A stretch of DNA of 64,000 bases from Bradyrhizobium mercantei (GTDB lineage: Bacteria > Pseudomonadota > Alphaproteobacteria > Rhizobiales > Xanthobacteraceae). Made by a program: the position numbers and the translations under genes. The notes under the pieces were generated by a model that saw only the letters and a list, made by a program, of their open reading frames with translations, was not told where the DNA came from and did not search any database. The stretch covers positions 365,609 through 429,608 of the forward strand of contig NZ_MKFI01000004.1 of the NCBI RefSeq assembly GCF_001982635.1, written 5' to 3'. Below, piece by piece: positions 53,842 through 62,360 of the stretch; position 1 is the stretch's first letter, and each line of letters starts with the position of its first letter.

Positions 53842-54732
53842 ATGACGGACACAGCATTCCCGACATCAGCTTCACTCGCCGCCGCCGAGACGCTGGAAAG
53901 CCCGGCACGGCGCGCCTGGCGGCGGCTGATCCGGCGCAAGGGCGCCGTGCTCGGCCTTGCCGTGATCGCGCTCTTCATCCTGCTCGCGGTGTTCGCGCCG
54001 CTGATCGTTCCCTATGATCCGATCGCCACGAGCTGGTCGCTGGTGCGCAAGGCGCCGTCGGCACAGCACTGGTTCGGCACCGACGAGCTCGGCCGCGACG
54101 TGCTCGCCCGCGTCGTGTACGGCGCCCGCGCCTCGCTGCTCGCCGGCGTCATCTCGGTCGGCATCGCGCTTGCGATCGGCGTGCCGCTCGGCCTCGTCGC
54201 CGGCTATCGCGGCGGCTTCATCGACGCCCTGATCAGCCGCATCACCGATGCGATGCTGGCCTGCCCGTTCCTGATCCTGGCGATCGCGCTCGCCGCCTTC
54301 CTCGGCCCGAGCCTCGGCAATGCGATGATCGCGATCGGTGTCTCGGCGACCCCGATCTTCATCCGCCTGACCCGCGGCCAGGTGATGAGCGTCAAGGTCG
54401 AGGATTATGTCGAGGCGGCCCGCGCCATGGGCAATCCGCGCTGGCGCATCGCACTGGTCCACATCCTGCCCAACATCCTGCCGGCGCTGCTGGTGCAGGC
54501 CACACTGTCGATCGCGGCCGCGATCATCGCCGAGGCCGCGCTGTCCTTCCTCGGCCTCGGCCAGCAGCCGCCGGCACCGTCCTGGGGCAGCATGCTCAAC
54601 GCCGCGCAACGCTTCCTGACCAGCGCGCCATGGATGGCGATCTGGCCGGGGCTCGCGATCTTTCTGGTCGTGCTCAGCTTCAACCTGGTCGGTGATGGCC
54701 TGCGCGACGCGCTGGACCCGAAGGCGCGGTGA
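53842..54732 (+). CDS. Peptide ABC transporter permease (DppC family), system 2
   Basis: A 296-residue permease with an N-terminal OppC_N segment (RAWRRLIRRKGAVLGLAVI), FGTDELGRDVLARVVYG and coupling motif EDYVEAARAMGNPRWRIALVH. It closes the twelve-gene run. Two palindromic repeats follow its stop, which may provide termination. Confidence 0.93.
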   Translation: MTDTAFPTSASLAAAETLESPARRAWRRLIRRKGAVLGLAVIALFILLAVFAPLIVPYDPIATSWSLVRKAPSAQHWFGTDELGRDVLARVVYGARASLLAGVISVGIALAIGVPLGLVAGYRGGFIDALISRITDAMLACPFLILAIALAAFLGPSLGNAMIAIGVSATPIFIRLTRGQVMSVKVEDYVEAARAMGNPRWRIALVHILPNILPALLVQATLSIAAAIIAEAALSFLGLGQQPPAPSWGSMLNAAQRFLTSAPWMAIWPGLAIFLVVLSFNLVGDGLRDALDPKAR

Positions 54733-54772
54733 GGCGTCGCCATCGCTGCCGCGGCGAGCGCAGTGTCTGACC

Positions 54773-54879
54773 CGTCATCCTGAGGTGGCCGCTTCTTCAG
54801 CGGCCCTCGAAGGATCGACGGCCGCCAGCCGGGCCGTGCATCCTTCGAGGCTCGCTTTGCTCGCACCTCAGGATGACGG
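54773..54879. repeat. Palindromic intergenic repeat, family D
   Basis: A 107-bp element with inverted ends CGTCATCCTGAGGTG and CACCTCAGGATGACG and inner CTCGAAGGAT / ATCCTTCGAG arms. It follows the last permease and precedes a family A copy. Confidence 0.85.
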
Positions 54880-54903
54880 GGAAAGTCGGCGACGTCCCAG
54901 CCG

Positions 54904-54989
54904 CGTCATTGCGAGCGAAGCGAAGCAATCCATCGGGCCACGTATGCGGAGCGATGGATTGCTTCGTCGCTTCGCTTCTCGCAATGACG
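54904..54989. repeat. Palindromic intergenic repeat, family A
   Basis: An 86-bp copy with ends CGTCATTGCGAG and CTCGCAATGACG, between converging genes and 24 bp downstream of the family D element. The rest of the 54733-55009 gap holds nothing else I can identify. Confidence 0.92.
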
Positions 54990-55009
54990 GCGGCTAGTTT
55001 CTCCGAGAG

Positions 55010-55753
55010 CTAAATCACCACTTCCCGCAACACCCTGCGGCAATCCATCTCGTATTCGAGATCGACCACCGGCGGGCGGCAGAAGTGCCAAGTCAGGCCG
55101 GAGCGCGTGGCGCCGCGGCGGACCAGCTCATCGACGACCACGGGATGGATGTCGTGCACGGTGTAGGCCTGCACTGCCGTCGTCTCCTGCCAGCCGAAGC
55201 TGAACTCGGCCAGGCGCCGCTCCATCTCGCCGGCGGTGAAGCGGACCTTCTCCCGCCACGCGCCAGGGCTGAGATCGCGATAGCAGACGATGCGATCGGG
55301 GTAGCTGGCGGTACCGCTGCGGGCCTCGGCGCCGCCTGCGATCACGAAGGACGGCGAGGTGCTCGTGCTCGGCCGCGTGAACGAGAACGCATAAAACGAC
55401 GGCTCGGCCGGCGGATCGATCTCGGGACAGACGTTGCTGCGCGCCACCGGATTGATGGTGCCGTCGAACAGGCCCCATTCCGCGAGCGTCTTGACGTAGT
55501 GCTGGTTGAAGGCGCGAAAGCCGTCCTCGGTGAAGGCGGCCGGCGAACGCAATTCGCAGGCGCAGAACGAGGTCAGCGGCCGCCCCGCCTCCTTGATGTA
55601 GGCCGCGATCCGCGCAAAGCCCGCCGCGAGCGGCACCAGGCGATCGAAGCGGACCCGCTCGATCTCATAGCCCGCGTTCGCCTGCGCGCCGCTTGAATAT
55701 TGGAATACGGCCGGAATGAACCGGTAATTGCCCGCCGCAAACTCGCTCGCCAT
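55010..55753 (-). CDS. CnbZ-like (2-amino-5-chloromuconate deaminase family) protein, tentative
   Basis: A 247-residue soluble protein. Distinct phrases are GNYRFIPAVFQYSSG near the start, SFCACELRSPAAF, NPVARSNVCPEIDPP and, near the C-terminus, TAVQAYTVHDIHPVV and LTWHFCRPPVVDLEYEMDCRR. These agree with my memory of the family annotated as 2-amino-5-chloromuconate deaminase CnbZ, related to RidA-type folds. No nitrobenzoate or aminophenol genes lie nearby, so a broader imine/enamine role is as likely. It stands alone between a terminator and repeats. Confidence 0.6.
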   Translation of the reverse strand: MASEFAAGNYRFIPAVFQYSSGAQANAGYEIERVRFDRLVPLAAGFARIAAYIKEAGRPLTSFCACELRSPAAFTEDGFRAFNQHYVKTLAEWGLFDGTINPVARSNVCPEIDPPAEPSFYAFSFTRPSTSTSPSFVIAGGAEARSGTASYPDRIVCYRDLSPGAWREKVRFTAGEMERRLAEFSFGWQETTAVQAYTVHDIHPVVVDELVRRGATRSGLTWHFCRPPVVDLEYEMDCRRVLREVVI

Positions 55754-55820
55754 GGCTGTTTCCTCCGGATTTCTTGCGGCGAGTGCTTCCTGCCCGCCTA
55801 TCGGCGAAGGCTATCACGAG

Positions 55821-55860
55821 ACAAAGAAAAGGCGGCAATGGCTTTCGCCAGTGCCGCCTT
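55821..55860 (-). terminator. Rho-independent terminator of the RND efflux operon
   Basis: On the minus strand AAGGCGGCA and TGCCGCCTT (55829-55860) form a 9-bp outer stem continued by an inner TGGC/GCCA stem, then TTTTCTTTGT follows. It lies 25 bp after the RND permease stop and before the CnbZ-like gene. Confidence 0.9.
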
Positions 55861-55885
55861 CCCTGCGAGCATGAGCCTGGAGGGT

Positions 55886-58800
55886 TCAGGTTGGTTTCAA
55901 TGCGCCGCCGCGGCCTTCGAGCTCGTAGTCGGCGATCTGCTTGGCACGGTCGGAACGGGCCGCGGCCTGGTGGTCGGTCGCGATCACCGTGTAGACCATC
56001 GGCAGCACGAACAGGGTGAACAGCGTGCCGATCGTCATGCCGGTGACGACGACAAGCCCGATCGAGAAGCGGCTGGCGGCGCCGGCGCCCGAGGCGGTGA
56101 GCAGCGGCAGCAGGCCGGTGACCATGGCCGCCGTCGTCATCAGGATCGGACGCAGACGAATCCGGGCCGACATCTCGATCGCCGAACGGCGGTCCAGGCC
56201 CTCGTTGAGCTGCAGCTCGTTGGCGAACTCCACCATCAGGATGCCGTGCTTGGTGATCAGTCCGACCAGCGTCAGCAGGCCCACCTGGGTGTAGATGTTC
56301 ATGGTGGCGACGCCGAAGAACAGCGGGATCAAGGCGCCGACGATCGCCATCGGCACCGAGATCATGATCACGAACGGATCGCGCAGGCTCTCGAACTGCG
56401 CCGCCAGCACCAGGAAGATGATGATGATGGCGAACGCGAAGGTGACTAGGAGCTGGTTGCCCTCATGGACGTATTGCCGGGAGTCGGCCAGGAAGTCGTA
56501 GCTGAAGCCGGACGGCAGCTTCTTGGCTTCACCCTGCAGGAACTCCACCGCCTGGCCCATCGAGACGCCGGGCATCGGCACGGCCTGGAAGGTCGACGAG
56601 TTGAGCTGGTTGTAGTGGGTCAGCGCGTTCGGATCGACGCCGGTCTCGACCGAGACCACCGTCGACAGCCGCACCAGCTGCCCGGTCGCGGTCGGGACGT
56701 AGTAGTTGTCGAACGACTCCGGCGCGAGCCGGTTGGCGCGCGGCACCTGCGGAATCACCTGGTAGGAGCGGCCTTCCAGATTGAAGCGGTTGACGTAGTT
56801 GCCGCCGAGCAGCGTCGCCAGCGCGCCGCCGATCGACTGCATGGTGATGCCGAGGTCGCTCGCCTTGGAGCGATCGACCTTCACCCGGACCACCGGCTGG
56901 TTGAAGTCGAGGTCGCTATCGGTGACGATGAACAGGCCGCTCTTGCGCGCCGCGTCCTTCAGCTTGTTCATCTGATCGAACACCTGCTGGAAGCCGGCCG
57001 TCGACGAGATCACCATCTGCACCGGCAGACCGCCGGGGCCGCCGGGCAGCGGCGGCAGGCTGAACGCGAACGCGCTGACGCCTTCGATCTTCGACAGCTC
57101 GGCCTGCACCAGCGGTTGCAGCGTCTGAGCCGAGCGCTTGCGCTCATCCCACGGCTTGAGCAGCATGCCGGCGAAGCCGCCCTGCGGACCGGTGATGCCG
57201 TTCAGGATGAACCGCAGATCGGTCTCGGGAAACTTCTGGAACTCCTTGTCCATCTTGTCGCCGTAGAAATCGATGTAGTCGATATTGGCGTATTTCGGAG
57301 CCTTGGTGATCGCAAACACGATGCCCTGGTCTTCCTGCGGCGCCAGCTCCTTCTGGATGTGCATATAGAGGAAGCCGACCAGGCCGAGGATGGTCAGGGC
57401 GAACAGCGCCGTGATCGGGCGGTAGTCGAGCGAGCGATCGAGCATGCGGCCATAGCCGCGCGTCATCGCGCCGAACACGCGATTGACCAGCCTGGAGAAA
57501 CGGCCCTCTTCCGTGCTCTTGAGGAATACCGAGCACATCATCGGCGACAGCGTCAGCGCGATCACGCCCGACACGATCACCGAGCCGGCCAGCGTGAAGG
57601 CGAATTCGCGGAACAGCGTGCCGGTGACACCGCCAAGGAAGCCGATCGGCGCGTACACCGCAGCCAGCGTGATCGTCATGGAGACGACGGGGCCGACGAT
57701 CTCGCGTGCACCTTTCAGCGATGCCTGCACGGGTGGCAGGCCCTCCTCGAGATGTCGATGGATGTTCTCCACCACCACGATGGCGTCGTCGACCACGAGG
57801 CCGATCGCGAGCACCATCGCCAGCAGCGTCAGCAGGTTGAAGCTGAAGCCGGCGGCCAGCATCAGGATGCAGACGCCAACCAGCGACAGCGGAATGGTGA
57901 CCACGGGAATGATCACGGAACGGAACGACGCCAGGAACAGGAAGATGACGACGACGACGATCAGGACCGCTTCGCTCAGCGTCTTCTCGACCTCGTCGAT
58001 CGACGATTGAATGAACTTGGTGGAGTCGTAGGCCACCTTCATCTTCATCGACGGCGGCAGGTTGCGCTCGAGATCGGGGAACAGCGCGCGCACGCCCTTC
58101 ACCAGGCTCAGCGGGTTGCCCTGCGGCGTCGCCTTGATGCCGATGAAGATCGCATGCTCGCCGTTGAAGGCGACGCTGGCGTCGGTCGACTGCGCCGCGA
58201 GCTCCACCGTCGCGATGTCCTCGATCCGCACGAAGCCGCCGTCCTTCGACTTCACGATCATTCGCTTGAACTGATCGATGTTCTGAAGGTCGGTATTGGC
58301 CGAGACGTTGGAGACGATGAAGAAGCCCTTGGTCTGGCCGGCGGCCGCCTGGAAGTTGTTGGCGGCAATCGCAGCCGCAACGTCGTTGGGCGACACGCCG
58401 CGTCCGGCCATGCGCGTCGGATCGAGCCAGACGCGCATCGCAAAGGTCTGGCCGCCGAGGATGTCGGCCGATGCGACGCCGTCGACCGTCGAGAGCACCG
58501 GCTGCACGACGCGGGTCAGATAGTCGGAGATTGCCGATCCGGTCAGTTCTTCACTGGAGAAGCCGAGATACATCACGGCGATGGTGTCGCCGGTCGCCTT
58601 GGTCACGACCGGATCGAAGGCCTCCTTCGGGATCAGGTATTTGACCGAGTTGACCTTGGCGAGCACCTCGGTCAGCGCCTGGTTCGGATCGTGATTGAGC
58701 TTGACGTAGACCTGGATCGTCGAGGTGCCGAGCACCGAGTTCGACGTCATGTAGTCGACGCCTTCGGCCGACGCGACGGCCTGCTCGATCGGCGTGGTGA

Positions 58801-58987
58801 TGAAGCCGTTGATCAGCTCCGGCGACGCGCCGGGATACGACGTCGTGATCGTCACCACGGTGTTCGAGAGATTCGGATATTGCCGGATCGGCAGCACCAT
58901 CGCCGCGCGCAAGCCGATCAAGAGGATCAGCAGGCTGACGACGACCGACAGCACCGGGCGCTTGATGAAAATATCAGTGAAGGCCAT
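55886..58987 (-). CDS. RND family efflux permease (HAE1-type)
   Basis: A 1033-residue inner-membrane proton-driven drug pump with twelve membrane helices and two large periplasmic loops. The proton-relay aspartates are in the fourth helix (AIGLVVDDAIVVVENIHRH). The N-terminus FTDIFIKRPVLS is classic. ATG at 58987 is chosen over a TTG two codons upstream. It works with the adaptor encoded just before it; no outer-membrane channel gene is nearby, so a distant TolC-like protein is needed. Confidence 0.95.
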   Translation of the reverse strand: MAFTDIFIKRPVLSVVVSLLILLIGLRAAMVLPIRQYPNLSNTVVTITTSYPGASPELINGFITTPIEQAVASAEGVDYMTSNSVLGTSTIQVYVKLNHDPNQALTEVLAKVNSVKYLIPKEAFDPVVTKATGDTIAVMYLGFSSEELTGSAISDYLTRVVQPVLSTVDGVASADILGGQTFAMRVWLDPTRMAGRGVSPNDVAAAIAANNFQAAAGQTKGFFIVSNVSANTDLQNIDQFKRMIVKSKDGGFVRIEDIATVELAAQSTDASVAFNGEHAIFIGIKATPQGNPLSLVKGVRALFPDLERNLPPSMKMKVAYDSTKFIQSSIDEVEKTLSEAVLIVVVVIFLFLASFRSVIIPVVTIPLSLVGVCILMLAAGFSFNLLTLLAMVLAIGLVVDDAIVVVENIHRHLEEGLPPVQASLKGAREIVGPVVSMTITLAAVYAPIGFLGGVTGTLFREFAFTLAGSVIVSGVIALTLSPMMCSVFLKSTEEGRFSRLVNRVFGAMTRGYGRMLDRSLDYRPITALFALTILGLVGFLYMHIQKELAPQEDQGIVFAITKAPKYANIDYIDFYGDKMDKEFQKFPETDLRFILNGITGPQGGFAGMLLKPWDERKRSAQTLQPLVQAELSKIEGVSAFAFSLPPLPGGPGGLPVQMVISSTAGFQQVFDQMNKLKDAARKSGLFIVTDSDLDFNQPVVRVKVDRSKASDLGITMQSIGGALATLLGGNYVNRFNLEGRSYQVIPQVPRANRLAPESFDNYYVPTATGQLVRLSTVVSVETGVDPNALTHYNQLNSSTFQAVPMPGVSMGQAVEFLQGEAKKLPSGFSYDFLADSRQYVHEGNQLLVTFAFAIIIIFLVLAAQFESLRDPFVIMISVPMAIVGALIPLFFGVATMNIYTQVGLLTLVGLITKHGILMVEFANELQLNEGLDRRSAIEMSARIRLRPILMTTAAMVTGLLPLLTASGAGAASRFSIGLVVVTGMTIGTLFTLFVLPMVYTVIATDHQAAARSDRAKQIADYELEGRGGALKPT

Positions 58988-59031
58988 CGCCAACTCGATT
59001 CGTGTTGTCTGCCGGTTGCGGCAACATGTGG

Positions 59032-59053
59032 CGGAGGGCCGACCGGCCCTCCG
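59032..59053 (-). other. Intercistronic hairpin between adaptor and RND genes
   Basis: CGGAGGGCC-GACC-GGCCCTCCG is a perfect 9-bp stem in the 81-bp gap. No T-run follows, so it is more likely a stability element or translational spacer than a terminator. Confidence 0.6.
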
Positions 59054-59068
59054 GGTTTATGATCGGAA

Positions 59069-60262
59069 TTAGTAGCGCGGCGGCTCGGCCGGAACCGGCG
59101 GCGGCGGATCGTTCGAGATCGCGACCGCCATGCCCGATTGCAGCTTGATCTGGCCGACGGCCACGACCTTGTCCCCGGCCTTCAGGCCCTTGAGGATCTC
59201 GACGCGGCCTTCGACGCGGTTGCCCGTCTTCACGAAGGTGCGGTCCGCGGTCAGGGTGGTCTTGCCGTCCTCGCCCTTCTTCTCGGTGATCAGGAACACG
59301 GAGTCGCCGTACAGCGTGTAGTCGACCGCGGTCTCGGGAATGGTCACGACCGGCGGCTTCGCGGGCAGCACGATCGTGGTGGTCGCGAACATGCCGGGCT
59401 TCAGGATGCTGTCCGGATTCTGGATCGTGGCCTGGACCCGGATGTTGCGGGTGTCGGTCGCGATCTGCGGCTCGATGGTCGTGATCTTGCCCTCGAAGGT
59501 GCGGCCCGGATAGGCATCGACTGCGATCCGGACGGCCTGGCCGACCTTGATCTGCGAGCTCTGCTTCTCGGTCACGGTCAGGTTGGCGTACAGCACCGAC
59601 AGATCGGTCAGCGACACGATCTGCGTGCCGGCCGTCAGATACTGGCCGACTTCAACCTGACGAACGCCGAGATCGCCTTCGAACGGTGCTCGCACCAGCT
59701 TCTGCGAGATCAGCGCCTCGGTCTTGGCGATGCCGGCCTTGGCCTGGTCGTAGGTCGCCTGCGCCGTGTCGACGGTCGACTGCGGGCCGAACTGGCGCGA
59801 CGCGAGCTGCTTCGCGCGGTCGAGCTGCTGCTCGCCCACGGTCGCCTGCGCCTTGAAGCTCGCGAGGTCGCCCTGCTCCGGCGCGTCGAACAGCTGCACC
59901 AGCGGCGTACCTGCCTTCACGTGGCTGCCGGCGGTGAACTGGATCTCGGTGATGCGGCCCGGCACGTCGGTCGTGACGTTGACCTGGTGCACCGCGACGA
60001 GATCGCCGACGGCGGTCAGAAGATTCGGAATCACCTCGGTCTTCGCCTCGACGGCCGACACGTTCGACGGCGGCGGCTTATTGTTGGCGAAGAACTGCGC
60101 GATCATGTGGCTGCGGAAGGCGTTGAAGCCGACCAGCGCGCCGACCAGCAGGGCCAGCAACAGCCCTACGATGATGAACCAGCGCACCATGCGAACAGGA
60201 CGCTTGGCTTGCTTCTCCTTGATCGGTTGCCCCGAGATGTGGCTTTCGGTCTGAATATTCAT
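59069..60262 (-). CDS. RND efflux periplasmic adaptor (membrane fusion protein)
   Basis: A 397-residue MexA/MdtA-like adaptor with one N-terminal membrane anchor (about 26-50), a split lipoyl domain (VTTDVPGRITEIQFTAG and LVRAPFEGDLGVRQVEVG), a short helical hairpin and a beta-barrel (GRTFEGKITTIEPQ). The C-terminus is proline-rich. ATG at 60262 comes one base after the TetR stop; a GTG at 60271 would overlap the regulator. The gene order TetR-adaptor-pump is standard for self-regulated efflux. Confidence 0.94.
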   Translation of the reverse strand: MNIQTESHISGQPIKEKQAKRPVRMVRWFIIVGLLLALLVGALVGFNAFRSHMIAQFFANNKPPPSNVSAVEAKTEVIPNLLTAVGDLVAVHQVNVTTDVPGRITEIQFTAGSHVKAGTPLVQLFDAPEQGDLASFKAQATVGEQQLDRAKQLASRQFGPQSTVDTAQATYDQAKAGIAKTEALISQKLVRAPFEGDLGVRQVEVGQYLTAGTQIVSLTDLSVLYANLTVTEKQSSQIKVGQAVRIAVDAYPGRTFEGKITTIEPQIATDTRNIRVQATIQNPDSILKPGMFATTTIVLPAKPPVVTIPETAVDYTLYGDSVFLITEKKGEDGKTTLTADRTFVKTGNRVEGRVEILKGLKAGDKVVAVGQIKLQSGMAVAISNDPPPPVPAEPPRY

Positions 60263-60263
60263 G

Positions 60264-60965
60264 TCATGCACTTTCTGCAGTTACCGACGATCCTGCGCTC
60301 GGCGACGGCTGGCGGCCCAAATGAGTTGAAATTGCGGCTTCGGTAAGTCCGATGCCGCGAAGAATGAACTGGCAAAGCTGCTGCTCGGCCGCGGCGGCAT
60401 CGCCATAGGGGAGACACGGTGTCGCAGGCAGCTGCGTCAGCGCAGCCATAAGCACGGTGTGATGCGCAAACCAGAACAGGTTGAGCGGCTCGTCGCCGAT
60501 CCGCGTCGCCTCGCCGGCGGCGATCGCCCGCTCGAGCGAGGCGGCGAAGGTCGGGCCGATCAGCTTGCCGACCTTGTCGTAGAGCAGGCGCGCAAACTCG
60601 CCGTCGTCGAGATGGCTCGTCACCATCAGCCGCATCCGCTGCGCCTCTTCCTGATCCGGCGCATCGCGCAGCTGCATGAAGTGGCCGACCATGCCCTGCA
60701 CCAGTTCGACCAGCGTCGCGGTCGAGGGTTCCTGCCCGAGCAGATGCGCGAGATCGGGATCCGCCTCGCACTCCTCGGCAAGGATCTCGGCGTACAGCGC
60801 AGCCTTCGACGGGAAGTGCTTGAACAGCAGCCCTTCCGAAATGGCAGCCGCGGCCGCCACGCTCTTCGTCGTGGTGCCGGCAAAGCCGTTCCGGGCGAAA
60901 CATCGCTTTGCGGCACTCAGGATCAACTGACGCCGCAAGTCACTCGTCATGCGTAAGGTAGACAT
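60264..60965 (-). CDS. TetR family regulator of the efflux operon
   Basis: A 233-residue regulator with an N-terminal helix-turn-helix (RRQLILSAAKRCFARNGF, then AAAAAISEGLLFKHFPSK) and a helical ligand-binding C-terminal domain. ATG at 60950 (MTSDLRR) is an alternative start that leaves a more normal leader behind the predicted promoter. It is first in the operon with the adaptor and pump and a palindrome overlaps its promoter, so it probably represses the whole unit until a drug or metabolite binds. Confidence 0.92.
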   Translation of the reverse strand: MSTLRMTSDLRRQLILSAAKRCFARNGFAGTTTKSVAAAAAISEGLLFKHFPSKAALYAEILAEECEADPDLAHLLGQEPSTATLVELVQGMVGHFMQLRDAPDQEEAQRMRLMVTSHLDDGEFARLLYDKVGKLIGPTFAASLERAIAAGEATRIGDEPLNLFWFAHHTVLMAALTQLPATPCLPYGDAAAAEQQLCQFILRGIGLTEAAISTHLGRQPSPSAGSSVTAESA

Positions 60966-60972
60966 TTGGGTC

Positions 60973-61003
60973 GTGAGTAATCACTCACTTTACCAAAAGT
61001 CAA
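60973..61003 (-). promoter_or_regulatory. TetR operator overlapping the efflux operon promoter
   Basis: GTGAGT-AATC-ACTCAC (60973-60988) is a perfect inverted repeat with a four-base spacer. TTGACT (60998-61003 on the minus strand) is a good -35; ATTACT or TTACTC inside the palindrome is at -10 distance (16-17 bp). Binding would therefore occlude the -10 of the operon. Confidence 0.75.
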
Positions 61004-61029
61004 GGTTCTATTGCACCGCGAAAGCCACT

Positions 61030-61620
61030 TTAAATTGGAGTGTGGCCGATCGACCCTCGAATACGATTCACAATGTAAGTGCCGTCACGACTGGACAGCA
61101 CACGCTCCAGATTGGCCCCGTCGATCTTCGCGCTGGCGAACCGCGGTCCTGCCGTAACATCCTGTAAAGACGAAGCAAAAGCCTCGACCTCAGCCATCGT
61201 GCTGATCGCCCGGCTATCTCCGATACCACAGGCCTTGGCAACACCGACGAGGTCGGCGGTTCCACCGGTATGGCTGGTCTGGCCGCCGGTCTCGCCATAG
61301 GCCTCATTGTCCAGCACGATGATCGAGAGGTTTTTGGGCTGCTGCAGGCCGACGGTCGCAAGGCTCCCCATCCCCATCAGCATCTCGCCGTCGCCGGTGA
61401 TCACGACGACCGGCAGGGTCGGCTGGGCCAGCGCGAGGCCGAGCCCGATCATCACGGCGCCGCCCATGCCGCCCCAGAGATAGAAATTGCGGTCATGGTC
61501 GCCGGCGGCGGCGATGTCATAGGTCGAGGCGCCGAGGCCGCCGATCGCAAAGGCGCCCTTGCGGTCCCTCAGCAACTCGAACACGACGGCGCGGCGGTCG
61601 AGGAGATTGGCTTTGCTCAT
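61030..61620 (-). CDS. ThDP-binding decarboxylase subunit, sulfopyruvate decarboxylase beta (ComE)-like
   Basis: A 196-residue protein corresponding to only the pyrophosphate domain of ThDP enzymes. The GDG motif GDGEMLMGMGSLATV is followed about 25 residues later by VLDNEAYGETGG, which together hold Mg2+ and ThDP. The start at 61620 overlaps the stop of the partner gene as ATGA. With the partner it would form an alpha2beta2 decarboxylase like ComDE or the phosphonopyruvate type. The 2-oxo acid substrate is unknown; no coenzyme M pathway is present. Confidence 0.85.
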   Translation of the reverse strand: MSKANLLDRRAVVFELLRDRKGAFAIGGLGASTYDIAAAGDHDRNFYLWGGMGGAVMIGLGLALAQPTLPVVVITGDGEMLMGMGSLATVGLQQPKNLSIIVLDNEAYGETGGQTSHTGGTADLVGVAKACGIGDSRAISTMAEVEAFASSLQDVTAGPRFASAKIDGANLERVLSSRDGTYIVNRIRGSIGHTPI

Positions 61621-62150
61621 TTGGTGAAGACCTTTGCCCCGATCAGGCGCTGCGACAGCAGGACGGCGGTGGGCGTGCAGGCGTTGTAGGCCTGCGCTGC
61701 GCCGGCTTCGACGACTTCGCGCACCTCGCCGGGATGCGAGGCGCGCAACACCTTGATCCCCGACAATTCGAGAATGCCTTGCGTGTTCGAGCCCATCGGC
61801 ACCTGCCATGGATTGAACTCGCCCCATTCGCCGCGCATCGTCACCAGGGTGAGGAACGGCAGGCGGAAGATCTGCACCAGCGACAGCATGTTGATGCAGT
61901 TGCCGACCCCGCTCGACTGCATCAGCAGCACGCCGCGCTGGCCGCCGGCCCAGGCGCCTGCGAGCAGCGCCACGCCCTCCTCCTCGGTCGTCAGCGCAAT
62001 TCCGCGCATCGCGGACGAACCCAGCACCCGCTCGATCAGTTCCGAATGCCCGGCGTCCGGCACGTAGGGCACCTGGCGCACCTCGAAGCGCTGCAATATC
62101 GAGAAGATCTCCTCGGGCCAGGAGGCCGCGGTGTCGGCACGGGCATGCAT
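61617..62150 (-). CDS. ThDP-binding decarboxylase subunit, sulfopyruvate decarboxylase alpha (ComD)-like
   Basis: A 177-residue protein equal to the pyrimidine domain of ThDP enzymes. The catalytic glutamate lies in LTTEEEGVALLAGAW, and SSGVGNCINML follows in the usual place. It pairs with the next gene, whose start overlaps this stop. ATG at 62150 (MHARADT) is chosen; the longer frame upstream has no family match. Splitting of the two domains into separate genes is a feature of the ComDE/phosphonopyruvate group. Confidence 0.85.
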   Translation of the reverse strand: MHARADTAASWPEEIFSILQRFEVRQVPYVPDAGHSELIERVLGSSAMRGIALTTEEEGVALLAGAWAGGQRGVLLMQSSGVGNCINMLSLVQIFRLPFLTLVTMRGEWGEFNPWQVPMGSNTQGILELSGIKVLRASHPGEVREVVEAGAAQAYNACTPTAVLLSQRLIGAKVFTK

Positions 62151-62360
62151 TGGCGTTTCCGGCTCTCTATTGATTGTTTGGCCGCGACTGTAGAGGGGCG
62201 CGCGCGCTTCATCAAAGCGCAAAACCGCATATGGCTCTGCGATTTACTCGCATCACGCGACGCGCTCCGGGCCCGTTGCCGATGCCTGCAAATTGTGTTG
62301 CGCGGCCGCCGCCCGGGGCTTACGATAGTTGCAAATGAAACTAATTGGGTTGGATGCGCC

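Noticed and set aside
56465..59062. An 865-codon open frame on the plus strand
   Set aside because: It is exactly antisense to the RND permease gene; its product is rich in R, H, D and Q with no family motif, as expected of a shadow frame in high-GC DNA.
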